Below, in pieces: positions 1 through 5,671 of a DNA stretch of 6,062 bases. This DNA is from JAWLGW01 sp964569055 (lineage in GTDB: Bacteria; Planctomycetota; J058): positions 1 to 6,062 of the forward strand of contig CAZMSZ010000430.1 of the NCBI GenBank assembly GCA_964569055.1. The letters are read 5' to 3'. The position numbers and the translations under genes are program-made. The notes beneath the pieces are model-generated. The model was given only the letters and a program-made list of their open reading frames with translations, did not search any database and was not told where the DNA came from. How positions within the stretch are numbered: position 1 is the stretch's first letter; each line of letters begins with the position of its first letter.

Positions 1-31
1 ACCAACACCTGGCGCGTCACACCCGTGCAGC

Positions 32-51
32 CGCGCCGCCGCGGCGGCGCG
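32..51. repeat. Perfect 20-bp GC palindrome
   Basis: CGCGCCGCCGCGGCGGCGCG equals its own reverse complement over all 20 bases. As RNA it could fold into an 8-bp stem with a 4-nt loop. It is followed by CAATTTC, a weak T-stretch, so it could be the terminator of a gene lying left of the window. No upstream reading frame is recognisable in the first 30 bases, so this role is only a guess. Confidence 0.5.
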
Positions 52-80
52 CAATTTCAGCGACAGCGGGGGGGACTCTC

Positions 81-99
81 GGGGGGGCGGAGCCCCCCC
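81..99. repeat. Strong GC hairpin in the kinase leader
   Basis: GGGGGGGC (81-88) pairs perfectly with GCCCCCCC (92-99) around the 3-nt loop GGA. No T-run follows on the + strand, so it is not a canonical intrinsic terminator. It may be a transcription boundary element or a dispersed genomic repeat. Its right arm overlaps the C-run of the first copy of the adjacent 17-bp direct repeat. Confidence 0.6.
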
Positions 100-130
100 A
101 GAAACCACGCACTCCCCCCAGAAACCACGC
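94..130. repeat. 17-bp direct repeat, two copies, 20-bp period
   Basis: CCCCCCAGAAACCACGC occurs at 94-110 and again, identically, at 114-130, separated by the trinucleotide ACT. The copies lie between the hairpin and the kinase start. An exact 17-base repeat at a 20-base period could come from local slippage or be a pair of protein binding sites on nearly the same helix face (two turns). No function is assigned. Confidence 0.8.
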
Positions 131-173
131 TGGCCTTCCCGGCCGGCCTGGGCGGGATAAGATCGGGCCCCCT

Positions 174-180
174 GGAGGAG
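174..180 (+). promoter_or_regulatory. Shine-Dalgarno of the kinase gene
   Basis: GGAGGAG lies 2 nt before the GTG at 183 (4 nt counted from the GGAGG core). It is the only purine-rich anti-SD match near the start and is the reason for choosing GTG 183, since the same frame stays open to the left edge without another usable start. Confidence 0.6.
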
Positions 181-182
181 CC

Positions 183-1901
183 GTGGCGACTCACGCCGAC
201 CGCATCCTCGTCGACCTCGCGGTCAAGAACCACCTGATCAGTGAAGCCGAGGGTCAGGAGTGCTTGCGCGAGGCGGACGGCGCCGCGGGGGACGTCGGCG
301 ACGTCCTCCTGCGGAAGCGCTACGTCAAGCAGAAGCACCTCGACTCCTTGCGGCGCAAGCTGGACAAGATCCTGGAGGAGGGCGGCGGCGAGACCGCGCC
401 CACTACGGCCGCGCCCACCGCCGGGCCGGCGCTCGCCGAACCATCGGCCTCGGACGCCACGTTCGTCACCCCGCCCCCGTCCGCGCTCCCCGGGATCATC
501 TCCGGGAGCGGCGCGCTGGTCCTGTTCGGGCAGATCGCGGTGGACCGCAAGCTCGTCTCGCAGGACGACGTCGACCGCGCCCTCCGGCTGCAGGAGCAGC
601 TCGCCGAGCAGGGAAACGTGATGCGGATCGGCGAGATCCTGGTGCGCGCGCGGCGCCTGTCGCCCGAGCAGGTGCAGCAGGTCCTCTCCTACCAGGAGAA
701 GTGGATCGTGGTCTGCCGCTCCTGCGGGCGCCGGTTCAACGTCAACCTCTCGCAGGAGGGCTCGCTGCGCTGCGTCGCCTGCGGCGGCGAGCTCGGCCCC
801 GCGGGGGCGGGCACCTCGGGGATCGGCGTCGAGGCGACCCACGGCGCGGAGGCCGGCGCGCCCCTCGCGCCGGCCCGGCCGGCGGCGGGCGCGGCGGCGT
901 CGAGCGAGCGCGGCCCGTCGACCCCCGAGGATCCGGGCGGGCTCCTCGGCCGCACCTGGAAGGGCTATCGCGTCGACACGATCCTGGGGAAGGGCGGCAT
1001 GGGCGCCGTCTACCGCGCTACGCAGCTCTCGTTGCGGCGCGAGGTGGCGCTCAAGGTCATGCTCCGCCGCGGCGGCGTCGGGCCCTCCCCCGAGGAGCGC
1101 GAGCGGTTCGAGCGCGAGGCGAAGCTGATCGGCAACCTCAACCACCCGAACATCGTGAAGGTGATCCACGCCGAGTGGGGCGACGACCTGTGCTGGTTCA
1201 CCATGGAGCTGGTGGCCGGGCAGGATTTCAAGGCCACGCTCCGCACCGGGCAGTTCCCGATCGGCAAGGGCGCGGCGGTGGTCGCGAAGGTGGCCCGCGC
1301 CATGGACTTCGCGCACCGCAAGGGGATCATTCACCGCGACCTCAAGCCGCAGAACATCATGGTCGACGGCGAGAGCGGGGAGCCCAAGGTGCTCGACTTC
1401 GGGCTGGCCAAGAACGTGGACCAGGCGCAGCTCGAGCAGCTCACGCAGATGGGCGCGTTCCTCGGGACGCCCTCCTACATGGCGCCCGAGCAGGCCGGCG
1501 GCGACCCGAGCGCGATCGACGCGCGGGCCGACGTCTACGCGCTCGGCGCGATCCTGTACGAGGTCCTGACCGGCAAGCCGCCGTTCACCGGCAAGAAGGC
1601 GATCCACGTGATCCGCAAGGTCCTCAAGGAGGACCCGCTCCCTCCGCAGCAGGTGTTCGCCCAGGCCGACGCGCGCCTGTCGGCGATCGCGCTCAAGGCC
1701 CTGGCGAAGGACCCCGCCGCGCGGCAGCAGACCGCGGGCGAGCTGGCGGACGCGGTCGAGGTCGTGATCGGGCGGGTGAGCCGCTCGTTCGGCCCTGCGC
1801 CGGTGGGCGACGGCGGCGACACCCCGAGCGGCGGCGAGAGCGGCAGCGGGAGCGGGAGCGAGACCAAGCGCAGGAAGGGCTTCTTCGGCCTGTTCGGCTG
1901 A
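183..1901 (+). CDS. Hanks-type serine/threonine protein kinase with N-terminal zinc-ribbon sensor region
   Basis: A eukaryotic-like Ser/Thr kinase that should transfer phosphate from ATP to Ser/Thr of target proteins. The domain runs from about residue 262 to 525. It has a glycine loop GKGGMGAVY (269-277), ATP-binding Lys291, a probable helix-C Glu312, the catalytic loop HRDLKPQN with Asp386, DFG at 405-407 and the APE motif at 434-436, so it looks active and of the RD class. The N-terminal region holds two similar helical modules (about 7-60 and 114-174), each built on a GQIAV/GEILV-like then LS-x-EQV pattern that recalls GspE/MshEN-type N-terminal units; that resemblance is inference. A zinc ribbon follows, with Cys178/Cys181 and Cys197/Cys200. 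A Pro/Ala linker leads to the kinase. No membrane segment is seen, so the protein is probably cytoplasmic; it ends in a basic-aromatic tail, KRRKGFFGLFG. The GTG start follows GGAGGAG (174-180); the frame is open further upstream but has no better start. First gene of a probable operon with the FHA gene and yacG. Confidence 0.93.
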   Translation: MATHADRILVDLAVKNHLISEAEGQECLREADGAAGDVGDVLLRKRYVKQKHLDSLRRKLDKILEEGGGETAPTTAAPTAGPALAEPSASDATFVTPPPSALPGIISGSGALVLFGQIAVDRKLVSQDDVDRALRLQEQLAEQGNVMRIGEILVRARRLSPEQVQQVLSYQEKWIVVCRSCGRRFNVNLSQEGSLRCVACGGELGPAGAGTSGIGVEATHGAEAGAPLAPARPAAGAAASSERGPSTPEDPGGLLGRTWKGYRVDTILGKGGMGAVYRATQLSLRREVALKVMLRRGGVGPSPEERERFEREAKLIGNLNHPNIVKVIHAEWGDDLCWFTMELVAGQDFKATLRTGQFPIGKGAAVVAKVARAMDFAHRKGIIHRDLKPQNIMVDGESGEPKVLDFGLAKNVDQAQLEQLTQMGAFLGTPSYMAPEQAGGDPSAIDARADVYALGAILYEVLTGKPPFTGKKAIHVIRKVLKEDPLPPQQVFAQADARLSAIALKALAKDPAARQQTAGELADAVEVVIGRVSRSFGPAPVGDGGDTPSGGESGSGSGSETKRRKGFFGLFG

Positions 1902-1971
1902 GCGAGGCGGGAGCGGGCGTGGAGCGAGACGGCGAGCGGCGGCGGGCGAGCGGACGGGCAGGGGGAGGCGC

Positions 1972-2997
1972 GTGGCCTTCTACCTGACCATGCGCGGCGC
2001 CCCGCCCTTCGAGCTCACCCCCGGCGTCGACGTGACGATCGGCCGCGGGCGCCACTGCGAGCTGTCCGTCTACTCGACGCTCCTCTCGCGCGAGCACGCG
2101 CGCATCCGCTGGGAGCGAGGGCAGCCGGTCTTGTTCGACCTCGAGTCGCTCAACGGCTGCTTCATCGGCCCCGACCGGATCTCGCGCCACGCGCTCTCCG
2201 ACGGCGACGTGATCCGGCTCGGCGACCTCATGATCCTGTTCCGCGAGGCGGAGGCGCCGCCGCCGATCCCCAGCGACGACGAGCTCCCCGCGCCCTTCGC
2301 CGAGGACGAGCTCCCCATGCCGGGCGCGCCGATCGAGCCCGGCAGCGAGACCCGCCTGTTCTCGCGCACCGCCGCGCTGCAGCAGAAGGTGTTCGACTAC
2401 GACGAGATCGGCTGGCTCGCCGAGCGCACGGCCCCCGACCGCCAGCACCTCCTCGACCCGTGGATCGCCGAGTCGAACCTCTCCGCCTGGTGCGGCCGCC
2501 TCCCCGGCGCCGACCCGCTGTGGCGCCTGCTGCAGGCCGGCGTGATCGCCCCCCGCGACCCGCGCACGCCGCTGCGCGGCCTCGCGCCCGCGGCGGCCGC
2601 CGCGCTGTGCAGCCTGACCAAGCGCGGCGAGCGGCTGCGCGACCACCTCGCCGGCAAGAAGGTCCACTGGAACGAGATGGCCGCCCTGCGCTACCGGATC
2701 CGCCAGGGCCGGATCTTCAAGCCGCTGCGCATGATCGCCCGCGCGTACCGCCCCGGCGCCGGCCTGAGCGAGGTCGACGTGGGTCGCATGCTCTACGAGC
2801 TGGAGAACATCTACGCCCCCGAGCTCGCCGGGCGCTCGCTCGACGGCGAGCTGCGCCGCCTGCTGTGCCTCGGCTTCCTGCGGCCCGGCGACGAGGCGAA
2901 GGGCGAGGCCTGGTATCCCAAGGCCTGGGCCGACGGCAGCGTGCGCGTGTCGGAGCGCGGCTTCGCGGTGCTCGAGGGCTTCCGCGTCGAGGAGTAG
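1972..2997 (+). CDS. FHA-domain protein with unrecognised C-terminal region
   Basis: A 341-residue protein whose first ~92 residues form a forkhead-associated domain, the fold that binds phosphothreonine peptides. The signature is visible: Gly24-Arg25 after the first strands, Ser39-Arg40-x-His42, and Asn61-Gly62 in LESLNG. A Pro/Asp/Glu-rich linker (about 92-130) contains two similar DELP segments. The remaining ~200 residues are mixed helical and not recognised. Two stretches, LTKRGERL (215-222) and RVSERGFAVL (325-334), resemble the ends of winged-helix domains, but this is weak inference. No signal peptide or membrane segment is seen, so it is probably cytoplasmic. The GTG start is preceded by GGGGGAGG (1961-1968); the later ATG (codon 7) would cut into the first FHA strand. 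It lies 70 nt after the kinase stop on the same strand, so it is a plausible reader of that kinase's phosphorylation marks. The stop is 4 nt before yacG. Confidence 0.88.
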   Translation: MAFYLTMRGAPPFELTPGVDVTIGRGRHCELSVYSTLLSREHARIRWERGQPVLFDLESLNGCFIGPDRISRHALSDGDVIRLGDLMILFREAEAPPPIPSDDELPAPFAEDELPMPGAPIEPGSETRLFSRTAALQQKVFDYDEIGWLAERTAPDRQHLLDPWIAESNLSAWCGRLPGADPLWRLLQAGVIAPRDPRTPLRGLAPAAAAALCSLTKRGERLRDHLAGKKVHWNEMAALRYRIRQGRIFKPLRMIARAYRPGAGLSEVDVGRMLYELENIYAPELAGRSLDGELRRLLCLGFLRPGDEAKGEAWYPKAWADGSVRVSERGFAVLEGFRVEE

Positions 2998-3001
2998 CGA
3001 G

Positions 3002-3184
3002 GTGGCCGACCCCGACGCCGAGGAGGAGCCCCGCTGCCCCACCTGCGAGGGCCCGCTCGACCCCGAGCACCCCGAGTTCCTCCCGTTCTGCTCCTACCGC
3101 TGCAAGGCGGTCGACCTCGCCAACTGGCTCGACGGCACCTACCAGCCGCCGAGCTGGGAGGAGGAGGAGGAGGAGCAAGGGTGA
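3002..3184 (+). CDS. yacG: YacG-family zinc protein (DNA gyrase inhibitor type)
   Basis: A 60-residue protein with the YacG pattern: CPTC at 12-15, CSYRC at 30-34 (a C-x2-C...C-x3-C zinc site), then KAVDLANWLDGTY, matching the family's conserved R-C-x3-DL-x2-W-x3-Y block. Length is typical (about 60-65 residues). In E. coli, YacG binds GyrB and inhibits DNA gyrase; that role here is by homology only. The C-terminus PPSW followed by six Glu (53-58) is an acidic tail of the kind seen in the family, encoded by six GAG codons in a row, a slippage-prone tract. The GTG start has GAGGAG at 2989-2994, inside the end of the FHA gene, with 7-nt spacing; the genes are 4 nt apart, so they are almost certainly co-expressed. 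Confidence 0.88.
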   Translation: MADPDAEEEPRCPTCEGPLDPEHPEFLPFCSYRCKAVDLANWLDGTYQPPSWEEEEEEQG

Positions 3185-3373
3185 CGTCGTACGGGATCGC
3201 TCCGGAAGACAACACGGAATATCAACAGCGAGTATCAATTGTAATGCCAGAATGGCTCGCAATACGACGGTACGTCCGCAAAGGAATAGCTGTCGCTGGA
3301 GAGCTCAGCTCCCTCGCGTAACGACCGAGTCCGAGTCCGGATCCGAGGTTCGGCGCCGGTCTCGGCCCGCGTC
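3185..3373. other. Convergent intergenic region of lower GC
   Basis: This gap lies between the stop of yacG (+) and the stop of the last membrane-protein gene (-). By hand count, 60 of the first 116 bases are G or C, far below the flanking genes. Inverted repeats: CGTCGTA (3185-3191) with TACGACG (3263-3269); within it GCGAG (3228-3232) with CTCGC (3256-3260), and GCCA-GAA-TGGC (3246-3256), the last two being mutually exclusive at base 3256. Four near-identical hexamers follow at 3325-3348. No convincing open frame is seen on either strand. It should contain the transcription ends of both converging operons. Confidence 0.6.
3343..3365. terminator. Weak candidate terminator hairpin
   Basis: On the + strand CCGAGGTT (3343-3350) can pair with GGTCTCGG (3358-3365) as five Watson-Crick pairs plus three G-U pairs around a 7-nt loop. 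On the - strand only the outer five pairs hold. Neither side has a T-tract, so the case rests mainly on position: 8 nt past the stop of the - strand gene and between convergent operons. Confidence 0.2.
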
Positions 3374-3835
3374 TCACGCCTCAACGACGGGGCGGCGGGC
3401 GGCCAGGATCGCGAGGACCACGCCGGCCTGGCAGGTGAGCGCGGCCGCCACGGTGGGCGAAACGAGCAGGGGGAGCCCGACTGCGGACACGACCGTGTCG
3501 GCCAGGAAGGCCGCGACCGCGGTGAACGGCAGCGCGGCGAGCGACAAGGCGACGGCGATCGCGACCTCGGCCGCCGGCCAGGGGTGGGCGGGTGAGCGCC
3601 ACAGGCCGTGAGCGACGAACCCGAGCGCGCCGCCGACGGCGGCCGCCAGGAGCGCGGCGCCGCAGCCACACAGGACCGCGCCCAGGCCGAAGCCGAGCAC
3701 GTCGGCCGCCGCCGCCGCGCCGAGCGGCGCGCTCGCAACTGTGACCAACATCACGTCGACCAGCAGCAGCAGGCGGTAGAGCGGCAGCAGCCGATCCGCG
3801 AGCCTCGCATCGCCGTCGTGTCCGGTCTCTCTCAC
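3374..3835 (-). CDS. Small four-segment membrane protein, array member 5 (last)
   Basis: A 153-residue hydrophobic protein, not recognised as a known family. Probable membrane segments: about 16-36, 46-75, 88-112 and 122-146. Family pattern: Asp27 in segment 1 (Pro18-x8-Asp27), Trp79-Arg80, Glu90-x12-Pro103, Pro127-x6-Thr134-x12-Arg147, then a short polar end. The closest visible neighbour is member 4: both have RLAD-x-LLPLY in segment 1 and LWRS before segment 3. The start is the GTG at 3835-3833, which overlaps the stop of member 4 in a GTGA. The frame stays open farther upstream, but those residues are Arg/Gly/Pro-rich and antisense-like, and lie inside the upstream gene. No strong Shine-Dalgarno is visible, as expected if translation is coupled. 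Inner-membrane location is inferred from hydrophobicity; function is unknown. Confidence 0.72.
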   Translation of the reverse strand: MRETGHDGDARLADRLLPLYRLLLLVDVMLVTVASAPLGAAAAADVLGFGLGAVLCGCGAALLAAAVGGALGFVAHGLWRSPAHPWPAAEVAIAVALSLAALPFTAVAAFLADTVVSAVGLPLLVSPTVAAALTCQAGVVLAILAARRPVVEA

Positions 3836-4344
3836 CCCGCCGCTCGCGCGCGCCGGGCCGCTACGATCCCGAGCGTGGCCCCGAGGTAACTCGTGAGCAC
3901 GGTCGCTGGGCCGGGCGACGCCAACGGCGTGACGAAGGTCGGGACGCCGAGGGCGACACACACGACCTCCACCCACACCGCGACCACGGTCGCGAGCGGT
4001 AGGGCTGGGAGCGCGAGCGCCGCCGCGACCGCCAGCTCGAGCGCCAGCGCCTCGCGCGTGGCCGAGCGCCACAGGGCGGTCAGGGCCAGCCCGGTCGCGG
4101 CGAGCAGCGCGCACACCCCGGTGACCCCCGCGAACGCGAGGAGCTGCAACAAGGCGCCTCCCCGCAGGTCGGTCGCCAGGAACACCAGGGGCGGCACGAC
4201 GGCGAGGCCCGCGACCGCTCCCAGCACGACGTCGAACCCGACGACCAGCGCGTACAGGGGGAGGAGCACGTCCGCGAGCCGTTCGGTCGCGAGCGCGTCG
4301 CCGGCCGGGTCCTCGTCGAGCGCCCGCTCGCCCCACGCGCTCAC
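3832..4344 (-). CDS. Small four-segment membrane protein, array member 4
   Basis: A 170-residue hydrophobic protein of the same family. Probable membrane segments: about 26-50, 64-90, 100-126 and 130-163. Pattern residues: Pro29-x8-Asp38, Trp92-Arg93, Glu103-x12-Pro116, Pro144-x6-Thr151-x12-Arg164. An acidic N-terminus (DEDPAGD) precedes segment 1. I chose GTG 4344 because GGGAGG (4351-4356, - strand) sits 6 nt upstream; a TTG at 4407 would give 191 residues, but the extra codons have lower third-position GC (17 of 21) than the first 50 codons after 4344 (48 of 50). It lies 148 nt after member 3, the largest gap in the array, and its TGA overlaps the GTG of member 5. Function unknown. Confidence 0.75.
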   Translation of the reverse strand: MSAWGERALDEDPAGDALATERLADVLLPLYALVVGFDVVLGAVAGLAVVPPLVFLATDLRGGALLQLLAFAGVTGVCALLAATGLALTALWRSATREALALELAVAAALALPALPLATVVAVWVEVVCVALGVPTFVTPLASPGPATVLTSYLGATLGIVAARRARAAG

Positions 4345-4492
4345 GCGCCACCTCCCGTCCTGGTGATCGTACCCAGCCACGTCGAACGCTGGCGCGTGTC
4401 GCTCCAAGCCACTCGCGTTCGGACCCCGCGCGCAGAGCCGCGCTGAGCGGTTCGCTGGGCCCGCGCGCGGTGATCGGTCACGGCGCCCGTGC
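4345..4492 (-). other. Gap between array members 3 and 4 with a doubtful 51-codon frame
   Basis: The 148-nt gap holds an open frame on the - strand, 4496 to 4341, beginning with a GTG that overlaps the stop of member 3 (GTGA) and ending with a TGA that overlaps the GTG of member 4 (GTGA). The 51-residue product would be Arg/Thr-rich, with no hydrophobic segment or known motif. Its third-position GC is 40 of 51 codons, below the neighbouring genes, so it is more likely an untranslated spacer or a remnant than a conserved gene. No convincing promoter is seen. Confidence 0.3.
4351..4356 (-). promoter_or_regulatory. Shine-Dalgarno that decides the member 4 start
   Basis: GGGAGG on the - strand, exactly 6 nt before the GTG at 4344. 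It is the best ribosome-binding match in the array and favours this start over the in-frame TTG at 4407. Confidence 0.6.
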
Positions 4493-5011
4493 TCACCCGC
4501 GCCGCCCCAGGCGCGCCGCGCAGAGCACGAGCGCGAAGCCGCCCTGCAGCGTGCAGGCGACCGCGCTGAAGGGGGAGACCAGGAGCGGGAACGGAGCGCC
4601 GAGCTCCTGAGTGGCGGCCGCGGCGCAGGCGAGCAGCCAGGGGAGCGCCGTCAGCGAGAACCCGAGGCCGAGCGCGACCTCGCGCAGGACGTTCGGGGAG
4701 GGCGGCCTGCGCCAGCGGCGCTCGAGCCTGCCGACCAGGCTGGCGAGCCCCCACGCCACGCCGAACACCAGGCCGAGCGCGACGACCAAGATCCCGGCGG
4801 CCACGAAGCCGCTGCCCTCGCCCGTCGCCGGCCCGACGACGAGCGCGAGCGCGACGGCGCAGCTCCCGAACAGCGCCCCAGCGAGGTCGATGTACAAGAA
4901 CATTGCGACCAGCTCGCTGGCCGCCGCGAACCAGCCGGTGGGCTGCTCGACCTCCTCCACGTCGCGCCCCGCCTCGTCAGGCGCCGCCGGCCGGGGAGGG
5001 AGGTCGTTCAC
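4493..5011 (-). CDS. Small four-segment membrane protein, array member 3
   Basis: A 172-residue hydrophobic protein. A polar, acidic N-terminus (1-26) is followed by probable membrane segments at about 28-59, 68-93, 112-134 and 141-166. Pattern residues: Asp42 in segment 1, Trp100-Arg101 in the basic loop RLERRWRRP, Glu111-x12-Pro124 (REVALGLGFSLTALPW), Pro147-x6-Thr154-x12-Arg167. By the positive-inside rule the Arg-rich loop between segments 2 and 3 is probably cytoplasmic. The start is GTG 5011, overlapping the stop of member 2 as GTGA, with GAGG (5017-5020) 5 nt upstream; the same frame is open farther upstream but there encodes Arg/Gly-rich antisense-like sequence inside member 2. Family not recognised. 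Confidence 0.77.
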   Translation of the reverse strand: MNDLPPRPAAPDEAGRDVEEVEQPTGWFAAASELVAMFLYIDLAGALFGSCAVALALVVGPATGEGSGFVAAGILVVALGLVFGVAWGLASLVGRLERRWRRPPSPNVLREVALGLGFSLTALPWLLACAAAATQELGAPFPLLVSPFSAVACTLQGGFALVLCAARLGRRG

Positions 5012-5658
5012 GAGCGCCTCGCGAGCCGCGCGGCCACGAGCACCCCGACCACGCCCGCCTCGAGCGTGAGCGCCACCGCCGCGCCAGGCGGGAGCAGGAG
5101 CGGCAGCGCGCGAGCGCCGCGGAGGCCGACGTCCTCCAGCGCGACCTCCACGTACAGGCCCAGCGCCGCGAGCCACGGCGCCGCGCCGAGGCCGAACCCG
5201 ACCGCGAGCGCGACCTCGCGCGCGGCGGTCGATCCGCGGCGGGGCACCCGCCACAGTCGGTCGAGGTGGCGGACCAGGAGCGCGACCGCGACCGACACGA
5301 CCGCGGCGTTCGCGAGGACGGTCGCCGCGGCGAGCCAGCCCTCGCCAGCGCCGAGGACGTGACCCCTCGAGAAACCCCAGGCCAGCCCCCCTGCCAGGAT
5401 CCAGGTCAGCGCCACCGCGGCGACCCCGTCGAGCACGAGCAGCGCCTTGACCAGCGGCGTCGCGAGCGCCAGCACGCCCGGAGCGTCGCGCGATCGCGAC
5501 GCGTGCCGGTGGCGCTCGATCCAGGGCCGGCTCCCCGGCGAGGCGGCCAACAGGTCGACCCCCGCGAGCGCGGGGCCGTGCTCGCGCGAGGCGGAGCCTC
5601 CCGCAGCGACCCCGCCCGCGGCGTCGTCCGTCCGGGACTCGCTCGGAACCGCGCTCAC
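5008..5658 (-). CDS. Four-segment membrane protein with long polar N-terminus, array member 2
   Basis: A 216-residue protein. Residues 1-62 are polar, Gly/Ala/Ser/Arg-rich and probably disordered or cytoplasmic, longer than in the other members. Probable membrane segments: about 64-94, 107-130, 149-174 and 184-210. Pattern residues: Pro68-x8-Asp77, Trp136-Arg137, Glu148-x12-Pro161 (REVALAVGFGLGAAPW), Pro191-x6-Thr198-x12-Arg211. It is most like member 3 around segment 3, including a shared 16-base DNA stretch (GAGCGCGACCTCGCGC on the + strand). The start is uncertain: GTG 5658 has purine-rich GGAG/GGGAG upstream and high third-position GC after it; GTG 5712, with GAGGAG 9 nt upstream, would add 18 residues with lower third-position GC and overlap member 1 by 41 nt. 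Function unknown. Confidence 0.74.
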   Translation of the reverse strand: MSAVPSESRTDDAAGGVAAGGSASREHGPALAGVDLLAASPGSRPWIERHRHASRSRDAPGVLALATPLVKALLVLDGVAAVALTWILAGGLAWGFSRGHVLGAGEGWLAAATVLANAAVVSVAVALLVRHLDRLWRVPRRGSTAAREVALAVGFGLGAAPWLAALGLYVEVALEDVGLRGARALPLLLPPGAAVALTLEAGVVGVLVAARLARRS

Positions 5659-5671
5659 CGCTCCCGCTCCG

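Noticed and set aside
94..130. Start of a CRISPR-like array
   Set aside because: Only two 17-bp copies with a 3-bp separation; the repeat and spacer lengths do not fit CRISPR and no cas gene is present.
156..163. GATAAGAT as a possible -10 promoter element for the kinase
   Set aside because: The region 17 bp upstream (CTTCCC) does not resemble a -35 element, and transcription from it would start within or next to the ribosome-binding site. Support is too weak to annotate.
25..237. 70-codon + strand frame at the left edge
   Set aside because: It runs through the palindrome, the hairpin and the direct repeats and into the kinase gene, and no ribosome-binding site supports it. A fragment of an upstream gene end cannot be excluded.
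57..1607. Long open frame antisense to the kinase
   Set aside because: It mirrors the high third-position GC of the kinase. The product is Arg/Ala/Leu-rich with no recognisable domain, while the + strand frame encodes a complete kinase.
260..1987. Long + strand frame overlapping the kinase
   Set aside because: Its product is dominated by Arg, Gly and Ala, as expected from an out-of-phase reading of GC-rich coding sequence; no domain is visible.
1693..3042. Long - strand frame across the FHA gene
   Set aside because: It is antisense to a clear FHA domain and has low-complexity Arg/Ala/Gly composition. It also crosses three genes of the opposite strand.
3235..3377. Short - strand frames continuing past the stop of member 5, including one whose GTG overlaps it as GTGA
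   Set aside because: Low-GC third positions, no motif and no ribosome-binding site. The GTGA is explained by how common a purine before TGA is.
2460..3611. + strand frame running from inside the FHA gene into the - strand array
   Set aside because: It crosses the FHA gene, yacG and the convergent gap with Arg/Pro/Ala-rich composition and no motif.
4370..4375. TACGAT on the - strand as a -10 element before member 4
   Set aside because: No -35-like hexamer lies at suitable spacing, and the transcript would leave a very short leader. Co-transcription with the array is simpler.
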